Assembly (NCBI GenBank): GCA_016210495.1
Contig: JACQUC010000083.1
Location: forward strand, 1 to 48,956
Direction of reading: 5' to 3'
Source of the DNA: Chloroflexota bacterium
Lineage (GTDB): Bacteria; Chloroflexota; FW602-bin22; JACPRP01
DNA: 48,956 nucleotides
The notes beneath the pieces are model-generated. The model ran no database searches. It saw only the letters and a list, made by a program, of their open reading frames with translations, and was not told where the DNA came from. Shown piece after piece: positions 1 to 13,630 of this stretch. Position 1 is the first letter of the stretch; every line of letters starts with the position of its first letter. A program made the translations under genes and the position numbers.

Positions 1-324
1 CTGCTGCGCCTGTCGCTCTTTCATATGCTTGCCCATATGTATTGTCAGCCCGCCCATCTTGACATCCGTGCCGCATACCCCGCAGCGATAAACTTCAGCC
101 AACTCAATCACCGGCGGACCGGACGACCTTTGAGCAGCGGTCGGTGTCGGTGCTTCCACCGCCGGTGTCTTCTTGGGCTCTCCCTTTGTAGCCACCTCCC
201 TCAAAGACTGGCCGATCAGTTGTGGGATCAGTTCCCGAACGGTCGTGCCATCGGCAATTGCCCGATCCCTCACCTTCTGCCACAACTCTTCATTCAGCCA
301 TACTCTCGTCGAAACTTCGCTCAT
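1..324 (-). CDS. Partial ribbon-helix-helix-like / zinc-finger protein (3' end outside window)
   Basis: The reading frame starts at the ATG at 324, with GGGGTGAG about 5 nt upstream, and stays open for 108 codons to the window edge, so the C-terminus is missing. The N-terminal ~50 residues (MSEVSTRVWLNEELWQKV...) read like a small DNA-binding or antitoxin-type fold. A Pro/Thr/Ala-rich linker follows. The visible end is a Cys2His2-like finger: CGVCG, then THMGKH-like spacing (residues IHMGKHMKE). No exact family is recognised. A DNA-binding regulator is inferred from the basic N-terminus and the finger. It reads in the same direction as the glgE operon but lies about 225 nt past its last gene, so it may be separate. 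Confidence 0.6.
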   Translation of the reverse strand, partial: MSEVSTRVWLNEELWQKVRDRAIADGTTVRELIPQLIGQSLREVATKGEPKKTPAVEAPTPTAAQRSSGPPVIELAEVYRCGVCGTDVKMGGLTIHMGKHMKERQAQQ

Positions 325-549
325 TTGTCTCACCCCGCATTTGGCTACCCCGAACTCGCCCTATCATACCACATCCATATCGACGTGTGGAGTCGCCACT
401 TTCAACACCGTATCGCCTGGGGCTGTGGTCTGTGGAGTGCGGTAGCTTGCCACCGCTGTCGGCGGCGCACGCAGGTCCGCACGCACCAGGCTCCCGTGTT
501 CATCCTAACGGGCTGCGACCTTAGCGTGCACAACCCCTCTGCAGCCGCT

Positions 550-3500
550 TCAATCAGTAACTCTCTCCAAAAGAGCTAACGGAAAGTGCGCGCACACCAA
601 AGACAGGGGGAGACTAGGCGTGCCCCTCAGCTCGTCCACGACTAGGTCCTCCTCAGTAAGGATATCGCGATATTCTTGCCCGATTTTGTCGCTTGGAAGG
701 ACAAGCCTAGTATCCCCCCAAACTTGCGATCCCAACGGTGGCCGTTCCTTTCCTTCCATCAGGCTGACTACTAGGCGCGGAACCACGATCAGGGTGGCCT
801 CCTCTCCGCGCGTTCGCACGAAGCTACACACGTGGCGTCGCCTCTCACCACGGGCATCTAATGGCAGATAGTCTCCGGCTGAAAATAGCTGCTCGTGGGC
901 GCGGCGAAAGTTGAGCGTGCGGTACATCAAGTAAAGCTTGATCCGCCCGTCGTGGCCCGAATCGAGAAGCTCGCCAGCCAACTGCACCAGTCCTCCACGG
1001 TCGATTCGCTCCCTTAGCTCGGCAAGCAGGGATCTGCGCCTCTCGTAGTCCACCGGCCTCCGATTGTCTGGGTCCACCAGACCATAATCCCACAGCTCGG
1101 TGCCCTGATAGATGTCAGGAACGCCCGGCGAAGTGAGCTTCAGCAGCGTCTGCGCCAGGGCGTTGTACCAGCCGAAGTAAGCTACCCGGCGCTGGAATGA
1201 CACCAGGTCGTCGACGAACGGATCGTCTTTTTCGCATTTGAGTAGGCGATGGACGAAGTCCTGAACCGCCGTGTCGTATGCTTCGTTTGGGTTTACCCAG
1301 CTAGTGTGTACTTTGGCCTCCTTGGTCGCCTTGTGCATGTAGGCGGCGATACGCTCTCTAAATCGGGCGAACTCACCCAAGGACAAAGGCCCATCCGGCC
1401 AGGTTCCCAATAGGGTCTGGTAGAGCAGGTATTCATCATTGCGATCGGGAGCCAGTTCATCGTCCACAACGACCTTCTTTGGATCGTTTATTCGACTCCA
1501 TCTGAGTAGGGCAGCTCTCCATTCATCCGGCATCTCCGACAGCACGTTAATGCGGGCTCGCACGTCTTCGCTACGCTTGGTGTCGTGTGTCGAAGTCGCC
1601 AGCAGAGACTGGGGCCAGCGTCGTTGACGCTCGACATTTTGCTTGTGGAAGGCCGGGACCGGAATTCCGAATCGCTCGGGATGCCCGCCCACCTCGTTGA
1701 GCGAAACGAGACGGTTGTAGACGTAGAAGGACGTGTCCTCCACCCCCTTCGCCATCACGGATCCCGTGATCTGCTGGAACTTCATGACCAGATCGATCAA
1801 CGCGTGCTGATCTTCCTCCGAGAAATCATTGAGATTTCGCAGCAGAAGAGAGTCGCGAACGAAATCGAAGATGGCCTCGGCGGTCCGCGGGTTGCGCTTT
1901 TTGGCCTCTGCCACAGCAACTTCTATGCTGATCCGGTCCTCTCGCCTGACGCAGTCCGGGCCCGTGACATAAGTGCGATATACCGGGAGAGCCGCGATGA
2001 CTTCGCGGATGGCGAACGTGAGACTGTTGAGCGTGAAGTCTCGGTAGAGTCGGTTCTTCTCCGCGATTCGCTCGAGTTGGTGGCCAAGAGCATTGATCTC
2101 GCTGACCATCGAAACCAGCATTATCATCTTCTTTGTAGAATTCGTCAGACTGGAGAAACTCACCTCCTCACCGACGAACCTGCCATAAATGCTATCGAAA
2201 GCCTTGCCATTCCTGGTGTCCACAAAGAGACCGTTCACAGCATTGAGGAAGTCGTAACCCGTGGTACCGCAAACTGGCCAGTCCTCGGCGAGGAGCTCCC
2301 CGCTGGAGAGAATCTTCTCCACTACTACATAGAGAGGCCAGTGGAGAGCAGAGCTTCTGTTGTCGCCAGTACTCTGCTGGAACCACGCCGACGTAGCCTC
2401 CTCGAGCTCGTTTCGAGAGTATTCCTGGCCCAGGCGGTCCTGAAGTTTGTGCAGAAGGTAGCTCTCCTGAAGAAGATGGAAGTAAAGTCGAGGGTTCCAT
2501 AGGCCGTCGGGATGATCGATCCTGAGTCCGGTAGCTTTACCTTCGGTCAACAATCGCAGGACCAACCGATGCGAGGCCTCAAAGACCTCGGGCAGCTCCA
2601 TGTGAATGGCGGCAAGCTCGTTAATGTCGAAGAAGCGACGATAGTTTATCTCCTCGGCGGCGACTCGCCAGAAAGCAGGACGGTAGGCCTGTTCGTCGAT
2701 CAATTTGTCGAGCAAATCGAAGCTGCGGGCGTCGCCAACTGTGCCGTTAAACGACTGCACCGCCATGTCGATCGCGGCTCGCACATAGGCGCTCGCCCGG
2801 TATACCGCCGCGATGCGTGCCTTGATTACCTCCTTCTCCCTGTTCCGCTCCGCGATCCTCTCAGGGTCCGATTCGGTTTGCAGGGGCAGATAACTCAACG
2901 CGGTGAGAATGCTCCGCAACTCTCGAACGTGTTCGTTTTCCTCACCAAGTGCCTGAACCAGAGTGCCCAGTTGGTGTGTGAGAATGCGGCTATAGGTACG
3001 TGGAGCTACCGGCAACTTGACGTTGTGGTAGTGAATGAAAAATGCCCCGTCCTCGTGAGCCAGCCGGAACTTCCCGCTTTCCAGCACCCTGCCGTACTGA
3101 TCGTCCAGGGTTGGCAGGAGTACCTTGTTATGAAGTTCAGCTTTGACGGGGCGCCAGTCGATGTCGAAATAGCAGGAATAGACCGAGCTGGGGCCGTTCT
3201 CCAGAACGTCCATCCACCAGATATTGCTGGTATCGCCAATGCCCATATGGTTCGGCACGACGTCGAGCACGAGTCCCATATTGCGCTCTCTCAACTCCGC
3301 AGAGAAGGCTTCAAAATCATCTGGGCCGCCCAGCGCGGGGTTAAACCGGCTGTGGTCGCAGATATCGTAGCCGTGGCTGCTTCCAGAGCATGGCTTCAGG
3401 AGAGGGGAAGCATAGCAGTCGCTGATGCCCAGCTCGTGCAGATACGGCACCAGAAAACGAGCATCTCGAAAAGTAAAACCCGGACTGAACTGGAGACGGT

Positions 3501-6036
3501 AGATGGCAGAGGGCACGCGCTTTTGGCCGGAGATTTCCGCAGCCATAGCCAGTATTCTCACGGTGTCTTTCGATGAACTCTCTTGCATCTCCACTACCTC
3601 CGTTACTCGGATCCCAAGCTGTTCGCCCAGCCTCACAAAATGCGTGAACGATACGTGGTCTAACCGCTTGCTGTGCTGAGTGCCATCTGCCAACATCGCC
3701 CGCAGCGCCTGCAAGCACTCGAAATATTCGTTCTGCACCTTCCACAGATTGACCTCGAAAGGCAGCGAACGAACCATATCCAGCGTCTTCCGCAGCCGTT
3801 GGAGCAGTTGAAGGTCCGTCGGGTTTGTATGGAACTGCACGATTGCTCGCTCGATGTTGTGCTGCAGCGCATATCCAAGGCCAGATCCGTCGAGCGTAAT
3901 CCCCCATTCCCTTGCCTCGTCCACGAGACCCGCGACGCTTTCGACGTCGAGCTCGTCGCTCTCGAAAATTCGCCGGAGCCGATTGTTGATGGCCAGCTCG
4001 GAAGCTTCCCGCCAACCGTTTGGTAGAGGGGCCCCCATATTCAGGAGAAAGCGCATGGTTGGCGCGTGGTGTTCGTAGACCTGGCGAAACACAGCCTCGG
4101 TGTCCGCCACAGCCGTGTCCAAAAGAGTTGCCAGAATCCTGCGCTGCTCGTCACGAAAAAGCATTCTCAACGAGTAGGTGCGCTGGCCGAAGCTTTTGTC
4201 CAATAGCCGGAGCAGCTCCGTGAGGTCGGCTCGATCGAACGCTTGACTCAACTCCTGCACCAGCGCATTGAATTCGCCTTCGGACTGCGACTCGCGGATG
4301 CCGCCACTCAGGTTGTGATCGCCAAGGTGTATGACGCCGAAATCAACCTCCTCTGCCTCGCCAGTGATTTCCGAGGAAATCCTGGCCCTGCCAATCGCCA
4401 GCTTGACCTTCCCCGTCAGCAGTACGGAATGGGCCTCGCGGTTCACCGAATAGCAGTAGATCCGAGCCTTATCGCCATGCTCCTCGAACAGAGAGCAAAT
4501 GGCGTAATGGGCGCCTACCTTGTGAAGGTCCGGGAGCGCAGGCCTTACCATCTTCTCATAGATGTGACGAGCGTCGCCCCATTCCGGAATGTTGCTCTGC
4601 GCCTGCTCCAACAGACCGAGAAATCCCGGCTCGAGCGAACGGTCGAATGATTCTTGCGCTAGCTGTAGCGCACGGCCAGCATATTGCAGTATCTGCGCTG
4701 TCTCGATCCCGGAGACCTCATCGAAGAACCAGCCGCAGCTCGTGTACATAAGCATCGCATGCCGCTGCATTTCCAGGAGTTTGAGCGCCAGAGTCTTCTC
4801 GGTCTCGTTCAGATCGCGTTTCGCATGTTCGCCCAGGAATCGCTCCACGCTCTCCCTCGAGCGGTCAAGGATTACCGAGATGTACTCGTCCCTGGCTGCC
4901 CAAGGGTCCTTGAGAAGAAGCCGCCCCTGCTTCTCGTAGTATGAGGCCAAGGCTTCGCGCAGCCAATCCAATGCCTCTCGTAGCGGCCTCCGCCACGACT
5001 GGTTCCACTCCGGGTGGCCGCCCGAGTTACAACCACAGTCGCTCTTCCATCGTTCGAGCCCGTGAGCACAGCTCCAGGACGTGTTCTCGACTATCTCCAC
5101 CTCGTGTGTTGGAGGATGTTTCTCCAGGTACTCTCCGTAGTTGGTGAGGCGGACAAGTTTGTGGGACTCGATGTGATGCAGCGCGTAGGCCAGTGCCATG
5201 TCCCCATGCCTGTGATGGTGTCCGTAGCTCTCACCGTCGGTCGCGATGTGCACCAACTGCGGCCAGGAACGAGACGACGAAAAGGCGTCGGCAAGTCGGC
5301 TAGCCAGCTCCCGGCCATCGTTGAGCAACCCTTCGAAAGCGACGGCGCGGGATACGGGGCCATCATAGAAGAATAGGCTTATCTTTCTGCCTGAAGGCGT
5401 ACCCAGTTCGTAGGCCATTGTGGGATCGATGCGTCCACCTCCTACATCTTGCCAGTTGCGCTCGCCAATCTTGCGCACACGGCTGGCCTGGTGCTGCGCC
5501 AGGAGGGTGAACCGTATTCCCAGCTCAGCCAGGATGTCCAGAGTATCCAGATCAACGGCTGTCTCGGGGAGCCACATCCCTTCTGGGAACCTGCCGAAAC
5601 GATGCTCGAAGTCGCGGATCCCCCAGAGCACCTGAGTGCGCTTGTCTCTCGCGTTCGCCAGAGGGAGGATCACATGGTTGTAGGCTTGGGCCATAGCCGA
5701 GCCGTGACCTGAAAACATCTCCCGGCTCTCCACGTCAGCCATCAGGATCGACTCGTAGACATCGGAGGCTTTACTGCTCATCCAGGCGAGCAGCGTAGGT
5801 CCGAAGTTGAAGCTCATCCTGGCGTAGTTGTTTGTGATCTTCATAATGCGGCCTTCGCTGTCCAGAACGCGCGAAGCCCCATTCGGCCCGTAACATTCCG
5901 CCGTGATCCGCTCGTTCCAGTCGTGGAAAGGATAGGCCGAGTCCTGGATCTCTACGGCCTCGAGCGTGGGGTTCTCACGCGGCGGCTGGTAGAAGTGGCC
6001 GTGAATACAAACATATCGGGAACTGCTTTCACTCAT
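550..6036 (-). CDS. treY: GH57 (DUF3536-type) glycosidase fused to maltooligosyltrehalose synthase (TreY)
   Basis: A fusion of about 1828 residues. Residues 1 to ~830 are a glycoside hydrolase 57 protein with a long helical C-terminal part: HGHFYQPPR near residue 12, the nucleophile motif WLPETA (Glu158), and TDGESYGHHH (Asp267) as the likely acid/base. Residues ~839 to the end are TreY (GH13_26): PSAIYRLQF, DVVPNHMG, GLRIDHPDGL with the catalytic Asp, and PGVPDIYQG near the end. TreY rearranges the reducing end of an alpha-1,4-glucan to a trehalose linkage; GH57 members cut or transfer alpha-glucans. The ATG at 6036 is preferred because the family-like N-terminus follows it; a GTG at 6060 is the alternative, and neither has a clear Shine-Dalgarno. 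It is the last gene of the glgE operon, after a 194-nt gap. No TreZ partner is in the window. Fusion of these two families is unusual. Confidence 0.9.
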   Translation of the reverse strand: MSESSSRYVCIHGHFYQPPRENPTLEAVEIQDSAYPFHDWNERITAECYGPNGASRVLDSEGRIMKITNNYARMSFNFGPTLLAWMSSKASDVYESILMADVESREMFSGHGSAMAQAYNHVILPLANARDKRTQVLWGIRDFEHRFGRFPEGMWLPETAVDLDTLDILAELGIRFTLLAQHQASRVRKIGERNWQDVGGGRIDPTMAYELGTPSGRKISLFFYDGPVSRAVAFEGLLNDGRELASRLADAFSSSRSWPQLVHIATDGESYGHHHRHGDMALAYALHHIESHKLVRLTNYGEYLEKHPPTHEVEIVENTSWSCAHGLERWKSDCGCNSGGHPEWNQSWRRPLREALDWLREALASYYEKQGRLLLKDPWAARDEYISVILDRSRESVERFLGEHAKRDLNETEKTLALKLLEMQRHAMLMYTSCGWFFDEVSGIETAQILQYAGRALQLAQESFDRSLEPGFLGLLEQAQSNIPEWGDARHIYEKMVRPALPDLHKVGAHYAICSLFEEHGDKARIYCYSVNREAHSVLLTGKVKLAIGRARISSEITGEAEEVDFGVIHLGDHNLSGGIRESQSEGEFNALVQELSQAFDRADLTELLRLLDKSFGQRTYSLRMLFRDEQRRILATLLDTAVADTEAVFRQVYEHHAPTMRFLLNMGAPLPNGWREASELAINNRLRRIFESDELDVESVAGLVDEAREWGITLDGSGLGYALQHNIERAIVQFHTNPTDLQLLQRLRKTLDMVRSLPFEVNLWKVQNEYFECLQALRAMLADGTQHSKRLDHVSFTHFVRLGEQLGIRVTEVVEMQESSSKDTVRILAMAAEISGQKRVPSAIYRLQFSPGFTFRDARFLVPYLHELGISDCYASPLLKPCSGSSHGYDICDHSRFNPALGGPDDFEAFSAELRERNMGLVLDVVPNHMGIGDTSNIWWMDVLENGPSSVYSCYFDIDWRPVKAELHNKVLLPTLDDQYGRVLESGKFRLAHEDGAFFIHYHNVKLPVAPRTYSRILTHQLGTLVQALGEENEHVRELRSILTALSYLPLQTESDPERIAERNREKEVIKARIAAVYRASAYVRAAIDMAVQSFNGTVGDARSFDLLDKLIDEQAYRPAFWRVAAEEINYRRFFDINELAAIHMELPEVFEASHRLVLRLLTEGKATGLRIDHPDGLWNPRLYFHLLQESYLLHKLQDRLGQEYSRNELEEATSAWFQQSTGDNRSSALHWPLYVVVEKILSSGELLAEDWPVCGTTGYDFLNAVNGLFVDTRNGKAFDSIYGRFVGEEVSFSSLTNSTKKMIMLVSMVSEINALGHQLERIAEKNRLYRDFTLNSLTFAIREVIAALPVYRTYVTGPDCVRREDRISIEVAVAEAKKRNPRTAEAIFDFVRDSLLLRNLNDFSEEDQHALIDLVMKFQQITGSVMAKGVEDTSFYVYNRLVSLNEVGGHPERFGIPVPAFHKQNVERQRRWPQSLLATSTHDTKRSEDVRARINVLSEMPDEWRAALLRWSRINDPKKVVVDDELAPDRNDEYLLYQTLLGTWPDGPLSLGEFARFRERIAAYMHKATKEAKVHTSWVNPNEAYDTAVQDFVHRLLKCEKDDPFVDDLVSFQRRVAYFGWYNALAQTLLKLTSPGVPDIYQGTELWDYGLVDPDNRRPVDYERRRSLLAELRERIDRGGLVQLAGELLDSGHDGRIKLYLMYRTLNFRRAHEQLFSAGDYLPLDARGERRRHVCSFVRTRGEEATLIVVPRLVVSLMEGKERPPLGSQVWGDTRLVLPSDKIGQEYRDILTEEDLVVDELRGTPSLPLSLVCAHFPLALLERVTD

Positions 6037-6230
6037 AGCACTGCCAAGTGTAACATACACCGTCGAAAGGCTTCACGTTTCAGCGTTAGAAGAGTTGCAA
6101 ACCGGGGAGTGTCTCCAGTCTAGTAGTTCTGGCTCTTTGCAGTTCAGGTCACATTTCTGCTGCCACTCGGGCTTGGCTTCGGCTGTGCAGCCCAGAGGCA
6201 TCCCCCGGGACCTCGGGCAAACCTATTTCG
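6037..6230 (-). other. Spacer between glgB and the GH57-treY gene
   Basis: About 194 nt between two genes read in the same direction. I see no convincing terminator with a T-run and no strong promoter, so read-through from glgB is plausible. Confidence 0.4.
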
Positions 6231-8207
6231 TTAGTCAACTCGTGAATCTCTCTTGAAGAGCACCACTGACAACGGCGGCAGCGTGAGATTCAAGGAGTGC
6301 AAGTGACCCTGAAAGGGGATCGGTGTCGCCTCCACCAACCCCATATTGCCGTGACCGCTCCCGCCATACTGCTTGGCATCGCTGTTGAGAACCTCTCGGA
6401 AGACTCCCCCTCGTGGAACACCTATCCGGTAGTTATGGCGTGGCACCGGAGTGAAGTTGCACACGACGACCACGCAGTCGTCAGCAGCCTTCGCTTTGCG
6501 TATGAAGGCCACGACGCTCTTGTCGACGTCGCTACAATCGATCCACTTGAAGCCGTCCTGCTGACAGTCTAATTCGTGCAGTGCCGGCTCACTGCGGTAG
6601 AGATTATTCAGGTGCCCCACCCACTCTTTCAACCCGGCGTGGGAGACGTGCTCCAGGAGGTGCCAATCCAGGCTTTCGTCGTGGTTCCACTCTCGCCACT
6701 GGCCAAACTCCCCGCCCATAAAGAGTAGCTTCTTGCCGGGCTGAGTCCACATGTAGCCCAGTAGGAGGCGCAGGTTGGCAAACTTCTGCCACTCGTCGCC
6801 CGGCATCCTGCCGAGTAACGAGCCTTTGCCGTGCACCGCTTCGTCGTGAGAAAGAGCGAGGACGAAATTCTCGGTAAAGGCATAGAGCATCCTAAAGGTC
6901 AGCCTGTCGTGGCTGTACTTGCGGAAGATGGGATCCTGCGACATATACTTCATAGTGTCGTGCATCCAGCCCATGTCCCACTTCGCGCCGAAGCCAAGCC
7001 CCCCTACGTAGTTTGGCCTGGAAACCATCGGCCACGAAGTGGATTCTTCGGCTATCGTCAGAGTATCTGGATGGTTCTGGTACACGGCCTTGTTGAATTC
7101 ACGAAGGAACTCGATGGCCGCGAGGTTCTCCCGACCCCCGTGCTCGTTGGGAATCCATTCACCCTCTCTGCGCGAGTAGTCGAGATACAGCATCGAGGCC
7201 ACCGCATCCACCCGCAGGCCATCCGCATGGTACTTGTCCAGCCAGAAGAGTGCGCTGCTCATCAAGAAGCTACTGACCTCGCTTCGGGCGTAATTGAAGA
7301 TGTAGCTGTTCCAGTCCGGGTGTAACCCCTGGCGGGCGTCGGCGTGTTCGTAGAGGTGGGTTCCGTCGAAAAAGCCGAGTCCGTGCTCATCGGTGGGGAA
7401 GTGCGAAGGCACCCAATCAAGAATCACGCCGATGCCCTGTTGGTGCAGGTAGTCGACCAGATACATCAAGTCCTGCGGCGTCCCGTAGCGGCTCGTCGGG
7501 GCGAAGTAGCCTGTCGTCTGGTAGCCCCACGAGCCGTAAAAAGGATGCTCCGTCACGGGCAGGAACTCTACGTGGGTGAAGCCCGATCTCCTGACATATT
7601 CAGCTAGCTTGGGTGCCATCTCTCGATAGCCGAGAGGCCGATTCCCATCTTCCGGCACTCGCCTCCACGAGCCAAGGTGCACCTCGTAGATGGCGATGGG
7701 AGCAGCAAGGGCGTTGTAGCGGTGCCGCTGCCTCATCCACTCGGCGTCCCTCCACTGGTAGTTCAAATCCCACACGATGGACGACGTGTTTGGCGGCGTC
7801 TGGCAGTGGATGGCCAGTGGATCGGCTTTGTCCACCCGATAGCCCCCAATCCGAGACACGACGTGGTACTTGTAAAGGCTACCCTTGCCCACGCCAGGGA
7901 CAAGACCCTCCCAAATACCCGATTGACCTCGCGGCCGCAGAGGGTGACTTCCCTTGTCCCAGTTGTTGAAATCGCCCATCACGGACACCCGCTCAGCGTT
8001 CGGCGCCCACACAGCGAAATAAGTCCCCTGGATCCCATTTGTCGTCCACACCCGCGCCCCTAACTTCTCGTAGAGACGACTGTGAGTCCCTTCATTGAAG
8101 AGGTAAAGATCGTCTTCAGTCACGATTGTGGCATCGTAACACATCTTTGGCACACGCGTCTCCCCGGAGAAAGGCGTACTCTCACGCCCAGCATCGTGCT
8201 TCCGCAT
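6231..8207 (-). CDS. glgB: 1,4-alpha-glucan branching enzyme GlgB
   Basis: Makes alpha-1,6 branches in glycogen-like glucan; it is the final step of the GlgE route. The protein is 658 residues, within the normal range. An N-terminal carbohydrate-binding module ([21 protein letters not shown], split here as [10 protein letters not shown] and [11 protein letters not shown]) precedes a GH13_9 barrel. The barrel has [10 protein letters not shown], the nucleophile in [10 protein letters not shown] (Asp334), the acid/base in TIAEEST (Glu387) and LSHDE. The C-terminal beta domain ends LSVVLFKRD. The ATG at 8207 is chosen; an in-frame TTG at 8225 would add six residues and sits only 18 nt after the treS stop. 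Neither start has a clear Shine-Dalgarno, so translation coupled to treS is likely. It is the fourth gene of the riboswitch-led operon. Confidence 0.95.
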   Translation of the reverse strand: MRKHDAGRESTPFSGETRVPKMCYDATIVTEDDLYLFNEGTHSRLYEKLGARVWTTNGIQGTYFAVWAPNAERVSVMGDFNNWDKGSHPLRPRGQSGIWEGLVPGVGKGSLYKYHVVSRIGGYRVDKADPLAIHCQTPPNTSSIVWDLNYQWRDAEWMRQRHRYNALAAPIAIYEVHLGSWRRVPEDGNRPLGYREMAPKLAEYVRRSGFTHVEFLPVTEHPFYGSWGYQTTGYFAPTSRYGTPQDLMYLVDYLHQQGIGVILDWVPSHFPTDEHGLGFFDGTHLYEHADARQGLHPDWNSYIFNYARSEVSSFLMSSALFWLDKYHADGLRVDAVASMLYLDYSRREGEWIPNEHGGRENLAAIEFLREFNKAVYQNHPDTLTIAEESTSWPMVSRPNYVGGLGFGAKWDMGWMHDTMKYMSQDPIFRKYSHDRLTFRMLYAFTENFVLALSHDEAVHGKGSLLGRMPGDEWQKFANLRLLLGYMWTQPGKKLLFMGGEFGQWREWNHDESLDWHLLEHVSHAGLKEWVGHLNNLYRSEPALHELDCQQDGFKWIDCSDVDKSVVAFIRKAKAADDCVVVVCNFTPVPRHNYRIGVPRGGVFREVLNSDAKQYGGSGHGNMGLVEATPIPFQGHLHSLNLTLPPLSVVLFKRDSRVD

Positions 8208-8243
8208 TCTATGGAGCCCGTCCAAGGAATTGTAGTCTAATCG

Positions 8244-11606
<3,363 letters not shown>

Positions 11607-11616
11607 ACCTCACAGG

Positions 11617-13611
11617 TTATGCATAGTACTCGAACTCTCGCTCCGTTCGTACCCGGCGCCGCACCCGGTAGACCTGGGCCGGGGCGATCTGCGGGTTGAG
11701 CTCGACGTAGTTCCTCGGGCCGTGCCAGAGGTACCTGGCGTCGCCGAGCAGATCGTGCATCTGGTAGGGTTGCTTGGGATCAAGGCCAAGCGTTTCGAGC
11801 GGTAGTTCCACCCATCCCGCCTGAGTGTGATGCGGATCTAGGCTCACCACCACAACGACTGTGTCTGACAGGTCGGCAGTCGATTTCGAGTAACAAATGA
11901 TCCGGTCGTTATCCACCGGGTGAAAGCGCAGGCTCCTGTCGTGACGGAGCACTGCGTTCTCTCGGCGTATGCGATTTACCCGGGCGATGAAATCCCTCAA
12001 GCTGTCCGTTCTCCCGACCTCCCAGCGCTTGATCTCGTATTTCTCAGAGTCCAGGTACTCTTCACTCCCCGGCTCTCTGGAACGGTTCTCACACAGCTCG
12101 AAAGCCGGCCCGTAGATGCCGTAGCTGGCCCCAAGGGTCGCCGCGAGGACCAGGCGGGCCATAAACGCGGGGCGGCCTCCGAATTGCAGATTCTCGGGCA
12201 GGATATCAGGCGTGTTTGGCCAGAGGGACGGGCGGAAATACTCCCTCACATCGGTTTGGGTGAGTTCTTTGAGGTAGTTGGTCAGTTCCCACTTAGTGTT
12301 GCGCCAGGCGAAGTATGTGTAGGATTGCGTGAAGCCCAGCTTTGCCAGGTGGTACATGACACTTGGACGAGTGAAAGCCTCGGAGAGAAAAATCACGTCC
12401 GGATAATCCTTCTTCACCTCGCCTATCAGCCACTCCCAGAAGCGAAACGGCTTGGTGTGCGGATTATCCACCCTGAAGATGCGGATGCCCTGACCGATCC
12501 AGAAGAGCACAATCCCCTTGAGCTCGTCCCACAGGCTCTGCCAGCAGTCGGTTTCAAAGTCAAAAGGGTAGAGATCCTGGTACTTCTTCGGCGGGTTCTC
12601 GGCGTATTGAACGGTGTTGTCCGGACGCCAACTGAACCATTCGGGATGTTCGCTTACGTACGGATGATCGGGTGAGCACTGGAAAGCCAGGTCCAGCGCG
12701 ATCTCTATGCCGCTCTTGGCCGCTCTGTCCACCAGCCGTCGAAAGTCCTCCACAGTCCCCAACTGCGGGTGGACGGACTTGTGGCCGCCCTCCTTGGACC
12801 CTATCGCCCACGGGCTGCCTGGATCGTCAGACTCCGGCGTGGGAGAATTGTTCTTCCCCTTCCGATGGGTTTTGCCTATAGGATGGATTGGAGGCAGATA
12901 CAGCACGTCGAAACCCATCGAGGCAACGTAGGCGAGGCGGTCCTCACAATCCTTGAATGTTCCGTGCCTGCCGGGTTCCGGCGAGCACGAGCGAGGGAAC
13001 ATCTCGTACCAGGCGCTAAAGCGAGCCTTTTCACGATCGACCACCACGGACAGTTCTCTGGGGTAGATGGCCGCGAATCGCCGATCCGGGTATTTCTCCA
13101 TCATCCGAGCAAGTTCATCGTCCAGCGCTCGTTCAAGGGCCAGAGGTAGGTCATCGCCGGCGCGGCGCAAGACTCTGGCGTATTCCTGGAGCGTTTGCAC
13201 ATCAGAGCCTGCAGCGCGCTCGCTCATTTCCTTTACCAACACTGACCCGACGAGCAGATCGACAGACACGTCCTGGCGTGCATCGACCTTCTTTATCAGA
13301 TCTCGCTTCCAGGTTCCAAGTCGGTCTACCCACGCTTGTAAGGTATAGCGGTAGCGGCCGATGTCGGTCACCGTGAACTCTCCCCGCCACCAGTCGTTGT
13401 CTACAGGTTTCAAGGTGGCCTCAGCCCAGTCCCGACTCTGCTCCTTGCGATACTTCAGAACGGCCGAAATGACATCGTGCCCATCGCCAAAGATCTGGGC
13501 CTCAACGACGACCAAGTCCCCAACCGTTCTTTTGGCCGGGTAACGGCCGCCGTCGATCTCCGGTTTGACGCCCTGTATGATCACCCGGCGACGACCTTCT
13601 TCGCTCTGCAT
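11617..13611 (-). CDS. glgE: GlgE, alpha-1,4-glucan:maltose-1-phosphate maltosyltransferase
   Basis: Extends alpha-1,4-glucans by two glucose units from maltose-1-phosphate, without ADP-glucose. The 664 residues match the family length. An N-terminal DUF3416 domain (IDGGRYPAKRTVGD, residues 19-32) is followed by a GH13_3 barrel with the nucleophile in RVDNPHTKP (Asp382), the acid/base in FLSEAFTRP (Glu411) and NTPDILPENLQ (Asp469). The ATG at 13611 is preferred: AGAGGTGG lies 11 nt upstream, and this start falls 19 nt after the stop of the zinc-ribbon gene. A GTG at 13653 would overlap that gene and adds a non-family extension. It is the second gene of the c-di-AMP-riboswitch operon. Confidence 0.95.
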   Translation of the reverse strand: MQSEEGRRRVIIQGVKPEIDGGRYPAKRTVGDLVVVEAQIFGDGHDVISAVLKYRKEQSRDWAEATLKPVDNDWWRGEFTVTDIGRYRYTLQAWVDRLGTWKRDLIKKVDARQDVSVDLLVGSVLVKEMSERAAGSDVQTLQEYARVLRRAGDDLPLALERALDDELARMMEKYPDRRFAAIYPRELSVVVDREKARFSAWYEMFPRSCSPEPGRHGTFKDCEDRLAYVASMGFDVLYLPPIHPIGKTHRKGKNNSPTPESDDPGSPWAIGSKEGGHKSVHPQLGTVEDFRRLVDRAAKSGIEIALDLAFQCSPDHPYVSEHPEWFSWRPDNTVQYAENPPKKYQDLYPFDFETDCWQSLWDELKGIVLFWIGQGIRIFRVDNPHTKPFRFWEWLIGEVKKDYPDVIFLSEAFTRPSVMYHLAKLGFTQSYTYFAWRNTKWELTNYLKELTQTDVREYFRPSLWPNTPDILPENLQFGGRPAFMARLVLAATLGASYGIYGPAFELCENRSREPGSEEYLDSEKYEIKRWEVGRTDSLRDFIARVNRIRRENAVLRHDRSLRFHPVDNDRIICYSKSTADLSDTVVVVVSLDPHHTQAGWVELPLETLGLDPKQPYQMHDLLGDARYLWHGPRNYVELNPQIAPAQVYRVRRRVRTEREFEYYA

Positions 13612-13630
13612 CAGTTGATCAGCCACCTCT

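Noticed and set aside
1585..3576. Two long plus-strand frames (305 and 354 codons) opposite the TreY part of the fusion gene
   Set aside because: They lie antisense to a gene with clear catalytic motifs, have no Shine-Dalgarno or family features, and arise from high GC content.
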